Below, piece by piece: positions 9,123-17,202 of a stretch of 64,000 bases of DNA (within the stretch, counting starts at the first letter, position 1; each line of letters opens with the position of its first letter). The position numbers and the translations under genes are program-made. The notes under the pieces are model-generated. The model was not told where the DNA came from. It did no database searches and was given only the letters and a program-made list of their open reading frames with translations. Origin of the DNA: Aquabacterium sp029268225 (GTDB taxonomy: Bacteria; Pseudomonadota; Gammaproteobacteria; Burkholderiales; Burkholderiaceae_C); NCBI RefSeq assembly GCF_037482285.1, contig NZ_JBBEYB010000007.1:141137-205136 (forward strand). Reading direction: 5' to 3'.

Positions 9123-10293
9123 TCTTCTTCTCCATCAATGCCACGAAGCGGTCGAACAGGTAGCCGATGTCATGCGGTCCGGGCGAAGCTTCCGGGTGAC
9201 CCTGGAAGCAGAAAGCAGGCTTGTCAGTGCGGGCCAGGCCTTGCAGCGTGCCGTCGAACAGCGACACGTGCGTGGCACGCAGGTTGGCCGGCAGGTTGGT
9301 CATGTCCACAGCGAAACCGTGGTTCTGGCTGGTGATGCTGACGCGACCGGTGTCCAGGTCCTTCACGGGATGGTTACCGCCGTGGTGGCCGTGGTTCATC
9401 TTGAAGGTCTTGGCACCCGAAGCCAGGGCCATGATCTGGTGACCCAGACAGATCCCGAACGTGGGGATGCCGGTTTCGACCAGTTCTTTGACCGCCGCGA
9501 TGGCGTAGTCACAGGCTTCCGGGTCGCCGGGGCCGTTGGACAGGAAGATGCCGTCTGGGTTGTACTTCAGGGCCTCGGCGGCAGGCGTTTGTGCCGGCAG
9601 CACGGTGACCTTGCAGCCACGCTCGGCCAGCATGCGCAGGATGTTGCGCTTGACGCCGAAGTCATAGGCGACGACGTGGAACTTCGGCGCGGTCTGCTTG
9701 CCGAAACCAGGCTTGCCGCCCAGTTGCGGGTTGGCGAGTTGCCACTCGGTCTCGTCCCACACGGTCACGCTGGTCTGGCTGACCACCTTGGCCAAGTCCT
9801 GACCGTTCATGCTCGGCGCAGCCTTGGCCTTGGCCACGGCATCGGCGATGACGGCGTCGGTCACTGCCTCACCCACGGGCAGCGCCACGATGGCACCGTT
9901 CTGGGCCCCCTTGGAGCGCAGGATGCGGGTCAGCTTGCGGGTGTCGATGTTGGCGATGCCAACGGTGCCCTGGGCTTGCAGGTACTGAGACAGCGTCTGA
10001 GTCTGGCGGAAGTTGGAAGCGCGGATGGGCAGGTCTTTGATGATCAGACCAGCGGCATGGACTTTCGAGGCTTCGATGTCTTCACCGTTGACGCCGTAGT
10101 TGCCGATGTGCGGATACGTCAGGGTGACGATCTGGCGGCAGTAGCTGGGGTCGGTGAGGATTTCCTGGTAGCCGGTGAGCGAGGTGTTGAACACCACTTC
10201 GCCGACTGTGTGACCGGCAGCGCCGATCGAAGTGCCTAGAAAGACCGTGCCGTCTGCGAGGGCCAGAAGAGCTTGGGGCAGTACGGGCAGCAC
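9115..10293 (-). CDS. carA: carbamoyl-phosphate synthase small (glutaminase) subunit
   Basis: Class I glutamine amidotransferase subunit that supplies ammonia to CarB. The 392-aa protein has the CPSase small-chain N-domain (GTSIGAAGHTVGEVVFNTS) and the amidotransferase triad C282 (FGICLGHQ), H366 and E368 (FCFQGHPEAS). First gene of the carA-carB operon, with an 8-base overlap into carB. Its promoter must lie in the 268-base gap 10294-10561 shared with divergent bfr. I see no convincing regulator site for it. Confidence 0.98.
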   Translation of the reverse strand: MLPVLPQALLALADGTVFLGTSIGAAGHTVGEVVFNTSLTGYQEILTDPSYCRQIVTLTYPHIGNYGVNGEDIEASKVHAAGLIIKDLPIRASNFRQTQTLSQYLQAQGTVGIANIDTRKLTRILRSKGAQNGAIVALPVGEAVTDAVIADAVAKAKAAPSMNGQDLAKVVSQTSVTVWDETEWQLANPQLGGKPGFGKQTAPKFHVVAYDFGVKRNILRMLAERGCKVTVLPAQTPAAEALKYNPDGIFLSNGPGDPEACDYAIAAVKELVETGIPTFGICLGHQIMALASGAKTFKMNHGHHGGNHPVKDLDTGRVSITSQNHGFAVDMTNLPANLRATHVSLFDGTLQGLARTDKPAFCFQGHPEASPGPHDIGYLFDRFVALMEKKNA

Positions 10294-10561
10294 GGGTTCA
10301 TTCTCCGTTTGTTGTGCGCGCCCAGCTCAGCCCTTGTGACTTCTGTGCGGCTTGCGCCGACTGGAACAGACGTGACAAAACGAGTCCGGTGAGGGAAACG
10401 ATGGGGGTTTCGCTAGGCGGGGATGGTTGCGGGTAAACCTTAGGAGTATAACCGATCCGCGTACTGGGCGCGCGACACCACCCCAGCCCTCGCACTGTCA
10501 CTGTCATTTGAGACACAATCAAGGCGCACCATCTCCGCACGTCTCAGCAGAAAGGCACACC

Positions 10562-11041
10562 ATGAAGGGCGACCCCAAAGTCATCGAATTTCTCAATGCA
10601 CAACTCAAGAACGAGTTGACTGCAACCAACCAGTACTTTCTGCACTACCGCATGCTGAAACACTGGGGCTTCGACAAACTGGCCAAGAAGGAGTACGAGG
10701 AGTCGATTGGTGAGATGAAGCATGCCGACAAGCTCATGGAGCGAATTTTCACGCTGGACGGCCTGCCGAATTTGCAAGATCTGGGCAAGATCATGATCGG
10801 CGAAGACGTTCCTGAGATCCTGTCTTGTGATCACAAACTGGAGACCTTCGCTCAAGGCACAGTCAAGGATGGGATCGCCTATTGCGAGTCCGTGCGCGAC
10901 TATGTTTCCCGTGACCTGCTGCAGATGATCCTTGATGACACCGAGGAGCACATCGACTTTTTGGAAACGCAGATGGAGTTGGTCGACAAGGTCGGCGTTC
11001 AGAACTACCTGCAATCCATCATGGGCGATGTGACAGGCTGA
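10562..11041 (+). CDS. bfr: bacterioferritin
   Basis: Forms the 24-subunit haem-containing iron-storage shell. The 159-aa sequence aligns along its whole length with E. coli Bfr: MKGDPKVIEFLN start, haem ligand M52, and ferroxidase ligands E18, E51, H54, E94 and H130. The sixth usual ligand, E127, is a threonine here (DDTEEHIDF, residues 125-133). This could weaken one iron site unless E128 compensates. Start chosen at the ATG at 10562, preceded by an AGAAAGG ribosome site. Neighbour of bfd, which encodes the ferredoxin that reduces and mobilises stored iron. Confidence 0.96.
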   Translation: MKGDPKVIEFLNAQLKNELTATNQYFLHYRMLKHWGFDKLAKKEYEESIGEMKHADKLMERIFTLDGLPNLQDLGKIMIGEDVPEILSCDHKLETFAQGTVKDGIAYCESVRDYVSRDLLQMILDDTEEHIDFLETQMELVDKVGVQNYLQSIMGDVTG

Positions 11042-11059
11042 CTTCCGATGGCCCGCAGA

Positions 11060-11080
11060 CTGAACCCGTGCCGGGTTCAG
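11060..11080 (+). terminator. hairpin after bfr
   Basis: A 9-bp perfect stem (CTGAACCCG / CGGGTTCAG) with a 3-base loop lies 19 bases past the bfr stop. There is no clear T-run, so it is probably a weak terminator or a 3'-end hairpin separating bfr from the separately controlled bfd. Confidence 0.45.
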
Positions 11081-11100
11081 GGTGACTCAGAAAATGCTTG

Positions 11101-11126
11101 CATACGAATCATTCTTATTTAGAATG
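11101..11126. promoter_or_regulatory. putative Fur box upstream of bfd
   Basis: Read on the minus strand this segment contains AATAAGAATGATTCGTATG, which resembles the Fur consensus (GATAATGATAATCATTATC-like AT-rich repeats). It lies 29-54 bases upstream of the bfd start, where Fur would repress. bfd is a known Fur target in other proteobacteria. The match is imperfect and is inferred by eye. Confidence 0.5.
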
Positions 11127-11154
11127 TCGTCATCAACGCTGCCGAGTCACCTCC

Positions 11155-11376
11155 ATGATTGTTTGTGTCTGCAACCGGATCTCAGACCGGGAAATCAACC
11201 GCCACGTCCAGCAAGGCTGCATGTCTTTTGACGAACTGCAGATGGACACGGGCGTGGCAACCTGCTGCGGATGCTGTGAAACGTGCGCCCGCGAGGTGTT
11301 CCACGAGGCTCGCAGCAAGACGCACCGGATCGACTTTTCGCGCATGGTTCAGATTGCCATGCCCATGCCTGCGTGA
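11155..11376 (+). CDS. bfd: bacterioferritin-associated ferredoxin
   Basis: Small [2Fe-2S] protein that docks on bacterioferritin and passes electrons to the core so that iron is released. The 73-aa product begins MIVCVCNRISDREI and has the four-cysteine BFD-like pattern CVC...CCGCC. The two spaced groups (C4 and C6; then a cluster at about residues 38-42 plus C45) provide the cluster ligands. The ATG at 11155 is chosen because the CVCN motif must be N-terminal. Lies just after bfr with a Fur-like site between them, consistent with induction under iron limitation. Confidence 0.92.
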   Translation: MIVCVCNRISDREINRHVQQGCMSFDELQMDTGVATCCGCCETCAREVFHEARSKTHRIDFSRMVQIAMPMPA

Positions 11377-11524
11377 ATCGCCGCATCCCGGCACGATTTT
11401 TCACTCTTTGCGCCAACTAGTGCGCACTTGCGGCCGCAACCCCGCACCCAAGAAGCCCGCGGGTCCGGTAGCCTTGGGTTGACGTTGGAGAACTCCCTCT
11501 CCCGACCGGAAGTGTGAGGACAAG

Positions 11525-11998
11525 ATGGCGTTCTTTCTCTACCCGCATTCGCGGACAGCCACGCAGACCACGCAGACTGCCCAATCCATGAGCATGGGGG
11601 CTGCAGGTCGTGCTGAGGTCTTGCCGCCATCAAGGTTTGCCCCACAGGCGCCAGTGTTGCTGCGCTGGGTGAGCCAGTGCTGGCGTTGGTTGTGGGACCT
11701 GGACGCGCCAGCCCCCAAGCCCGCCCCCATCAGCGAAATTCGACAGATCAGGGCGGCGTTCCATGCAGCCTTGATGGACATGCAGTCGGCCAAGGCCTAC
11801 CAAGTACGCTATCAGATCGAAGCCTCACGGTCTTTGCGCGAGTTGTGGCATTTGCGTGCAGATGTGTTCGAGATCGTGGCAGAAAACCGGGGGGAAGGAG
11901 AAGCCAAGCGTCGGGTGGCTGGACTCAACCGCCATTTCCCCGACGGCCCCGCCCGCAGCCCCCGCGAAACACGCTCGGCAAAAGTCACCACGTGGTAA
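11525..11998 (+). CDS. hypothetical protein
   Basis: A 157-aa protein I do not recognise. The N-terminal 70 residues are low in clear structure, with a short Trp-rich stretch (LLRWVSQCWRWLWDLD). Residues 72-135 look like two or three amphipathic helices (ISEIRQIRAAFHAALMDMQ and SLRELWHLRADVFEIVAEN). A basic/proline tail follows. A ribosome site (GAGGAC) precedes the ATG at 11525. No signal peptide or metal site is visible. The helical part reads like a conserved coding sequence, but the gene could be lineage-specific. Confidence 0.6.
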   Translation: MAFFLYPHSRTATQTTQTAQSMSMGAAGRAEVLPPSRFAPQAPVLLRWVSQCWRWLWDLDAPAPKPAPISEIRQIRAAFHAALMDMQSAKAYQVRYQIEASRSLRELWHLRADVFEIVAENRGEGEAKRRVAGLNRHFPDGPARSPRETRSAKVTTW

Positions 11999-12073
11999 CG
12001 TTCTTTTCGTCATGAGCCGTGTTGGCAACGGCACAAGCGTTGCAAAATGGGCGGCTGGACTGCATACCGCCCC

Positions 12074-13081
12074 ATGAACATCATCATTCTGGACGACTAC
12101 CAAGACGCCGTCCGTAAGCTCTCTTGCGCGTCCAAACTGGACGGCCTTTCTGCCAAGGTTTTCACTAACACGGTCAAAGGCGTGGGCCAGTTGTCTGTGC
12201 GCTTGCGCGATGCGGAGGCGCTGGTTCTGATCAGGGAACGCACACACTTTCCCAAGGCCCTCCTGGAGAAGCTGCCCAAACTGAGACTCATCTGCCAGAC
12301 GGGTCCGGTTGGCCCACACATCGACCTTGAAGCGTGCAACCGCCTGGGCATTGCCGTGGCCGAAACGCCCAGCGACCCCGTTTCCACAGCCGAGTTGACT
12401 TGGGCGCTCATCATGGCCGCCATGCGGCGCTTGCCTCAGTACATTGGCAACTTGAAGCACGGTGCGTGGCAGCAATCAGGCCTGAAGGCTGCCTCAATGC
12501 CCACCAATTTCGGTTTGGGCATGTCGCTGAAGGGCAAGACACTTGGCATTTGGGGCTACGGGCGTGTCGGACGACTGGTGGCAAGCTACGGCGAGGCGTT
12601 CGGGATGCATGTGACGGTGTGGGGCAGCAACGAAGCGCGCGCCCGTGCCGTGGCCGACGGCTATGTCCCCGCACCCAGCCGGGAAGCCTTCTTTGCTGCC
12701 AGCGATGTACTGAGTCTGCACTTGCGCTTGGGGGCATCCAGCCATGGCGTGGTGACCAGCGAAGATCTGGCGCACATGAAGCCAACAGCCTTGCTGGTGA
12801 ACACCGCCCGCGCTGAACTGATCCAAGAGGGGGCACTGGTGTCCGCCTTGAACCGTGGCCGGCCAGGCATGGCCGCAGTTGATGTGTTCGACAGTGAACC
12901 CATTTTGCAAGGACACCCGTTGTTGCGACTGGAAAACGCCATTTGCACGCCCCACATTGGCTTTGTGGAGCAGAACAACTACGAAAATTTGTTCAGCACC
13001 GCTTTCGACAATCTGCTGAACTTCATGGCGGGCACGCCCACGAACATCGTCAACCCGGAAGCCTTGCGCGTTCCACATTGA
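12074..13081 (+). CDS. D-2-hydroxyacid dehydrogenase family protein
   Basis: NAD(P)-dependent oxidoreductase of the D-isomer-specific 2-hydroxyacid dehydrogenase superfamily (335 aa). The nucleotide-binding motif GYGRVG is at residues 161-166, and the catalytic Arg246 (NTARAELI), Glu275 (DSEP) and His294 (TPHIGF) are all present. The N-terminus (MNIIILDDYQDAV) resembles a phosphoglycerate-dehydrogenase-like subgroup of unassigned substrate, and there is no C-terminal ACT domain, so it is unlikely to be SerA. Start at 12074 by similarity; an upstream in-frame ATG adds 9 residues without support. A 12-base gap to the following MFS gene suggests one operon, perhaps uptake and reduction of a 2-keto acid. 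Confidence 0.85.
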   Translation: MNIIILDDYQDAVRKLSCASKLDGLSAKVFTNTVKGVGQLSVRLRDAEALVLIRERTHFPKALLEKLPKLRLICQTGPVGPHIDLEACNRLGIAVAETPSDPVSTAELTWALIMAAMRRLPQYIGNLKHGAWQQSGLKAASMPTNFGLGMSLKGKTLGIWGYGRVGRLVASYGEAFGMHVTVWGSNEARARAVADGYVPAPSREAFFAASDVLSLHLRLGASSHGVVTSEDLAHMKPTALLVNTARAELIQEGALVSALNRGRPGMAAVDVFDSEPILQGHPLLRLENAICTPHIGFVEQNNYENLFSTAFDNLLNFMAGTPTNIVNPEALRVPH

Positions 13082-13093
13082 GACTGAGCCAAA

Positions 13094-14296
13094 GTGGAAC
13101 TGGAGCGCGCCTTGTCTCGCAAGGCCATGAACAGAGCCCTATGGGCTTTGTTGTTTGGCAACTTCATCATCGGTTGCGGCGTGATGTCAGTGGGTGGTGT
13201 GCTCAACGACCTGACGCGTGACCTGAGCATTTCCGTCAGCACAGGGGGCCAGCTGATCGCGATTGGTGCGGTGATGATGGGCGTGGGTGCGCCCCTGCTG
13301 GCGGCTGCCGTCACCAAGGTGGATCGGCGGCGCCTGCTCAGTTGGGCCATGGCTTGGTACGCATTGGGATTTGCGCTGTGCGCGCTGGCCCCCTCTTATG
13401 AATGGCTCTGGCCGATTCGGGCACTGACCGTCCTGTCGGCGGCAGTGTTCACGCCTCAGGCCGCGGCGGTGATGGGCTTCATGAGCACCCCTGCCCACCG
13501 TGGTCGGCATATCACGTTCGTGTTCATGGGTTGGTCAGTGGCCTCGGTCGCGGGCATGCCCTTGTCTGCCTGGGTAGGCGAGCGTGTGGGCTGGCGTGTG
13601 GTGATGCTGATGGTGGCGCTGGGCGCCTTGGCGGCCGCGTGGATGGTGCATCGCGCCTTGCCCAAAGGGATTCGCCCCCCTGCTCTGTCGTGGAGGGCGT
13701 GGCGCAAGGTCTTCAAGTCGCCTTTGCTGATGGCCGTCGTGCTGGTCACCGCCACGCAAAGTGCGGGGCAATTCACGGTGCTGGCGTACGCCGCCCCCTA
13801 TTACAAGCATGATTTTGGCGCGAGCCCAGAGCAGATCAGTTTGTTGTTTGCCTGGTTTGGAGGCCTGGCGCTGGCTGGCAACCTGGTGCTGAATCGAACC
13901 GTGGATCGCATTGGCGCCGCCCCGGCCGTGACATTGACACTGGGGATGATGGCCCTGAGCCTGCTGATCTGGCCGCTGGCCACCTCTTTGATCGGGCTTG
14001 CCCTGGTGCTGCTCCCCTGGGCATTGAGTGGTTTCGCCACCAACTCGGGCCAACAAGCAAGGCTGGGCGGCCTCTCACCACGCCTGGCGCCGGCCCTCAT
14101 GGCGCTCAATACCTCTGCCATTTACCTGGGGCACGCTTTGGGCGCGTCAGGCGGAGGATGGGTGCTCACAAACCATGGATACAGCCAGCTGCACTGGCTG
14201 GGCTTGGTATGGATGCTGGTCGCTTGGGCCTTGAGTGCCTGGGCCCAGCGGGCGCAGCGTCGCCGCGATGAGGCCCACTTTCGGGGCCTAGCCTGA
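13094..14296 (+). CDS. MFS transporter
   Basis: Twelve-helix major facilitator superfamily permease (400 aa from a GTG at 13094; an ATG at 13127 is an alternative). The first helix is ALWALLFGNFIIGCGVMSVG. The family loop between helices 2 and 3 appears as AVTKVDRRRLLSWAMA. The overall pattern resembles the AraJ/Bcr-like drug or metabolite exporters, but the substrate cannot be told from sequence. It follows the 2-hydroxyacid dehydrogenase by 12 bases and ends 6 bases before the convergent rlmB. Confidence 0.87.
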   Translation: MELERALSRKAMNRALWALLFGNFIIGCGVMSVGGVLNDLTRDLSISVSTGGQLIAIGAVMMGVGAPLLAAAVTKVDRRRLLSWAMAWYALGFALCALAPSYEWLWPIRALTVLSAAVFTPQAAAVMGFMSTPAHRGRHITFVFMGWSVASVAGMPLSAWVGERVGWRVVMLMVALGALAAAWMVHRALPKGIRPPALSWRAWRKVFKSPLLMAVVLVTATQSAGQFTVLAYAAPYYKHDFGASPEQISLLFAWFGGLALAGNLVLNRTVDRIGAAPAVTLTLGMMALSLLIWPLATSLIGLALVLLPWALSGFATNSGQQARLGGLSPRLAPALMALNTSAIYLGHALGASGGGWVLTNHGYSQLHWLGLVWMLVAWALSAWAQRAQRRRDEAHFRGLA

Positions 14297-14302
14297 CAAC
14301 CA

Positions 14303-15037
14303 TCAGCCCAGACGCTGGCGACGTGCCTCATACAGACACACGCCGCTTGCGACCGACACATTGAGGCTGTCGACCGAGCCCATCATCGGGATGCTGACCA
14401 AGGCATCGCAGTTTTTGCGGGTGAGTTGGCGCATGCCCTCACCTTCGGCACCGAGCACCAAAGCGGTTGGGCCACGCAGATCCGTTTGATAGAGGCTGGC
14501 CGGCGCATCGTCCGAGGTGCCGATGATCCAGATGTCACGCTCTTTGAGTTCGGCGAGCGTACGCGCCAGGTTGGTCACCATGAAGTAAGGCACCGTCTCG
14601 GCTGCACCACTGGCCACCTTGGCCACCGTGGCATTGATGCCGACTGCGTGGTCTTTCGGGGCAATCACAGCATGAACCCCCGCACCATCGGCCACGCGCA
14701 AGCACGCGCCCAGGTTATGGGGGTCCGTGATGCCGTCAAGCACCAGCAGCAACGCTGGCTCGGTCAGGCCATCCAGCAGATCGTCCAGAGAGTTGCTCTT
14801 CTGAATGACTTCGACACGCGCCACCACGCCCTGGTGGCGATGGGTTCCGCACATCTTCTGCAGCTTGTCGTCATCGCTTTCGATGACCTTCAGGCCGGCC
14901 TCTTCAACCTTGGCGAGAAACTGCTTCATGCGCTGATCGCGACGGGTCGCGTCAACGTGCAATTCACGGATGGATTTGGGCGCCACTTTCAGGCGCACGG
15001 TCACGGCATGGAAGCCAAATAGCAGTTTCAGACTCAT
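14303..15037 (-). CDS. rlmB: 23S rRNA (guanosine-2'-O-)-methyltransferase RlmB
   Basis: SPOUT-class methyltransferase that modifies G2251 in the peptidyl-transferase P loop. The 244-aa protein has an N-terminal substrate-binding domain (LLFGFHAVTVRLK...) and the C-terminal trefoil-knot SAM site: LVLDGITDPHNLGACLR, LVLGAEGEGM and VSIPMMGSVDSLNVSVA. Located 9 bases downstream of the ABC ATPase gene on the same strand, so probably cotranscribed with it. Confidence 0.95.
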   Translation of the reverse strand: MSLKLLFGFHAVTVRLKVAPKSIRELHVDATRRDQRMKQFLAKVEEAGLKVIESDDDKLQKMCGTHRHQGVVARVEVIQKSNSLDDLLDGLTEPALLLVLDGITDPHNLGACLRVADGAGVHAVIAPKDHAVGINATVAKVASGAAETVPYFMVTNLARTLAELKERDIWIIGTSDDAPASLYQTDLRGPTALVLGAEGEGMRQLTRKNCDALVSIPMMGSVDSLNVSVASGVCLYEARRQRLG

Positions 15038-15046
15038 CCCGGCATC

Positions 15047-15748
15047 CTAACCGCTCAGGCGCCCCGCACTGATGCGAATGCGCTGCTGACAGCGTTCTGC
15101 GATCTGGTTGTCGTGAGTCACCAGAACCAAGGTGGTGCCGGATTCACTGTTGAGGGCGAACATGAGATCCATGATGGCCTGCCCGGTGGCGTGGTCGAGG
15201 CTGCCCGTGGGCTCGTCGGCAATGAGGATGTCTGGCTGCATGACAAAAGCCCGCGCCAATGCAACCCGTTGTTGTTCGCCTCCCGAGAGCGTGGCGGGCT
15301 TGTGCTGCAAGCGCTCCCCCAGACCGACACGCTGCAGCATGGCGATGGCTTTGCTGCGCGCCTGCCGATCACCGCGCAGCTCCATGGGCAGCATGACGTT
15401 CTCCAGCGCGGTGAGGTGCCCGATGAGCTGAAAGCTCTGGAACACGAAACCGACATGGCGAGCGCGGTGCGCTGCGCGCTGGTCTTCATCCAAGTCAAAC
15501 AAGGCTTGGCCTGACAGCCACACTTGCCCGGTACTGGGCACGTCCAGCCCCGCCAACAATGACAACAAGGTGCTTTTGCCAGACCCGGACGCCCCCACGA
15601 TGGCCAGTGAAGCCCCACGCGGCACATCCAGATCGATGTTGTGCAGAATGGTCAACGGTCCGGAAGAGTCCTGGACGGTTTTGGTCAGCGCCCGCACTCG
15701 AATGGCCAAGGCTGTCGCCGGATTTGGGCTGTTTGGAGGCTCGGTCAT
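15047..15748 (-). CDS. ABC transporter ATP-binding protein, YbbA/LolD-like
   Basis: 233-aa ATPase of the MacB/LolD type: Walker A GASGSGKST (52-60), signature LSGGEQQRVALARA, Walker B ILIADEPTG, H-loop LVLVTHD. The closest context is E. coli ybbA, which also diverges from the TesA-type esterase gene. The usual permease partner (ybbP, FtsX-like) is not next to it here; rlmB follows instead. The ATG at 15748 (MTEPPNSPN) is chosen. The open frame continues upstream for 74 codons but runs antisense into the divergent esterase gene. Confidence 0.9.
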   Translation of the reverse strand: MTEPPNSPNPATALAIRVRALTKTVQDSSGPLTILHNIDLDVPRGASLAIVGASGSGKSTLLSLLAGLDVPSTGQVWLSGQALFDLDEDQRAAHRARHVGFVFQSFQLIGHLTALENVMLPMELRGDRQARSKAIAMLQRVGLGERLQHKPATLSGGEQQRVALARAFVMQPDILIADEPTGSLDHATGQAIMDLMFALNSESGTTLVLVTHDNQIAERCQQRIRISAGRLSG

Positions 15749-15768
15749 GAATGAAAGGTTGTAGCTCA

Positions 15769-16431
15769 ATGCAATTCCACTGTAAGCGACGGATGCTGGT
15801 GCTTGCTGGCCTGGGGTCATGCTACCCACTCGTCCAGGCCGCTCAAACAGCCCCCTCCTCTGTGATTCTGGTCTTGGGTGACAGCTTGTCAGCAGAGTAT
15901 GGACTGCAGCGCGGCAGCGGCTGGGTGTCCCTGATGACGCAGCGGCTGCAGCGCGAACAGATACATGCACACGTGGTCAATGCCAGCATCAGCGGGGAAA
16001 CCACCTCAGGTGGGCGTGCACGACTGCCGGCTCTGCTCCAGCAGCATCGTCCTCGTTTTGTGGTGATCGAGTTGGGCGCCAATGACGCGTTGCGCGGACT
16101 GTCTCTGCGGGGTACGCGAGACAACTTGAGCGCCATGGTCGCGTCTTCGCAAGCGCAAGGCGCACAGGTGGTGTTGGTGGGCATGCAAATGCCGCCCAAC
16201 TTCGGCAAACGCTACGCCGATGACTTTGCTCGCCTGTTCGAGGAGGTGGCGCAGGCGCGGCGTTGCGCGCTGGTGCCGTTTTTCCTCAAGGGTGTGGCCG
16301 ACCGTCCAGATGCGCGCAACTGGTTCCAGCCCGACGGGATTCACCCAACAGAAAAAGCACACCCGATCATGCTGGACAACGTGTGGGGGGCGCTGAAACC
16401 TTTACTTCTTCGGCGTCAGGCCCGCACCTAG
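15769..16431 (+). CDS. arylesterase / TesA-like GDSL hydrolase
   Basis: SGNH-fold esterase or acyl-CoA thioesterase exported to the periplasm. The 220-aa product has an N-terminal hydrophobic signal-like segment (RRMLVLAGLGSCYPLVQAAQ), block I VILVLGDSLSAEYG with nucleophile S39, the block III Gly-Ala-Asn-Asp at 103-106 and the block V D189/H192 (DGIHPT). Start codon uncertain: 15769 gives a standard signal peptide, and 15751 or 15793 are also in frame. Divergent from the YbbA-like ATPase as in E. coli. Its last 30 bases overlap the 3' end of convergent phaR. Confidence 0.88.
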   Translation: MQFHCKRRMLVLAGLGSCYPLVQAAQTAPSSVILVLGDSLSAEYGLQRGSGWVSLMTQRLQREQIHAHVVNASISGETTSGGRARLPALLQQHRPRFVVIELGANDALRGLSLRGTRDNLSAMVASSQAQGAQVVLVGMQMPPNFGKRYADDFARLFEEVAQARRCALVPFFLKGVADRPDARNWFQPDGIHPTEKAHPIMLDNVWGALKPLLLRRQART

Positions 16432-16986
16432 GTTACCCATCAGGGTTTCGGCCTGCTTGCCCATCTGCTCCTGCATCTGGGCGAACATCTGACGAGACTG
16501 TTCGATGTAGCCTCCCATGAAGTTCTGCATCAAGGGGTTTTGCAGGCTCTTGACAGAGTTCTCAGTGAGACGGGATTGCAGGTCGATGAAGGACTGGATG
16601 TTCTTCTCAAGGTAGTTACCCATCAGCCCCTGCATCGTGTTGCCGTACAGACGAATGATCTGAGCCAGGGCCTGGGTGGAGAACATGGGCATGCCCGCCG
16701 ACTCCTCCTCCAAAATGATTTGAAGCAGGATGCTGCGGGTCAGGTCCTCACCGGTCTTGGCGTCAACAATGACGAACTGCTCACAGGCCATCACCATCTC
16801 TTTCACGTCAGACAGGGTGATGTAGCTGCTGGTCTGGGTGTCGTAGAGGCGGCGATTGGGGTATTTTTTGATGGTGCGCACGCCTGGCACATCACCTGAG
16901 GGTGCCGCGGCCGCATCGCCACCCACTTCATGAGTCTGGTTGCCGGGCTCGGCTTCGGTTCGTTTTTGTCTGGGGGCTGCACTCAT
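16402..16986 (-). CDS. phaR: polyhydroxyalkanoate synthesis repressor PhaR
   Basis: DNA- and PHB-binding repressor that senses polyhydroxybutyrate granules and controls phasin expression. The 194-aa protein contains the PHB accumulation regulatory DNA-binding domain (VRTIKKYPNRRLYDT...SYITLSDVK), followed by helical repeats rich in Gln and Met that bind the granule surface. The start at 16986 (MSAAPRQKR) is preceded by GGAG at a good distance. An ATG 12 bases upstream would place that ribosome site inside the gene. With bdhA (20.6 kb) it points to a PHB-accumulating bacterium. Confidence 0.94.
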   Translation of the reverse strand: MSAAPRQKRTEAEPGNQTHEVGGDAAAAPSGDVPGVRTIKKYPNRRLYDTQTSSYITLSDVKEMVMACEQFVIVDAKTGEDLTRSILLQIILEEESAGMPMFSTQALAQIIRLYGNTMQGLMGNYLEKNIQSFIDLQSRLTENSVKSLQNPLMQNFMGGYIEQSRQMFAQMQEQMGKQAETLMGNLGAGLTPKK

Positions 16987-17041
16987 GTCCGACTCCATTG
17001 GGATCGGTCCATTGTAGGAGCACAGACCGCCCAGAATGAAC

Positions 17042-17072
17042 AAAGCCGACGCGTCGCAAACGTGTCGGCTTT
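17042..17072 (-). terminator. terminator of the tRNA-Val transcript
   Basis: A 12-bp stem (AAAGCCGACGCG pairing with CGTGTCGGCTTT, one G-U) with a 7-base loop lies 15 bases past the CCA end of the downstream tRNA. It is followed on the minus strand by TTCATT, consistent with a Rho-independent terminator. Confidence 0.75.
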
Positions 17073-17087
17073 GAAAGGTACCAAATT

Positions 17088-17164
17088 TGGTAGGCGCGAT
17101 TGGATTCGAACCAACGACCCCCACCATGTCAAGGTGGTGCTCTAACCAACTGAGCTACGCGCCT
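17088..17164 (-). tRNA. tRNA-Val (GAC), copy 2 in transcription order
   Basis: A 77-nt cloverleaf with encoded CCA: acceptor AGGCGCG/CGCGCCT, D stem GCTC/GAGC, anticodon loop TTGACAT closed by CCACC/GGTGG (anticodon GAC), and T-loop TTCGAAT. Identical to the copy at 17203-17279. Confidence 0.97.
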
Positions 17165-17202
17165 GAAGTCGTTTTGCCTTTTGCCAAGCCACGCTGTAAG
17201 CG

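Noticed and set aside
11480..11520. TTGACG and a partial dyad upstream of the 157-aa gene, MerR-promoter-like at first sight
   Set aside because: No -10 hexamer at 17-19 bases and no MerR-type gene nearby.
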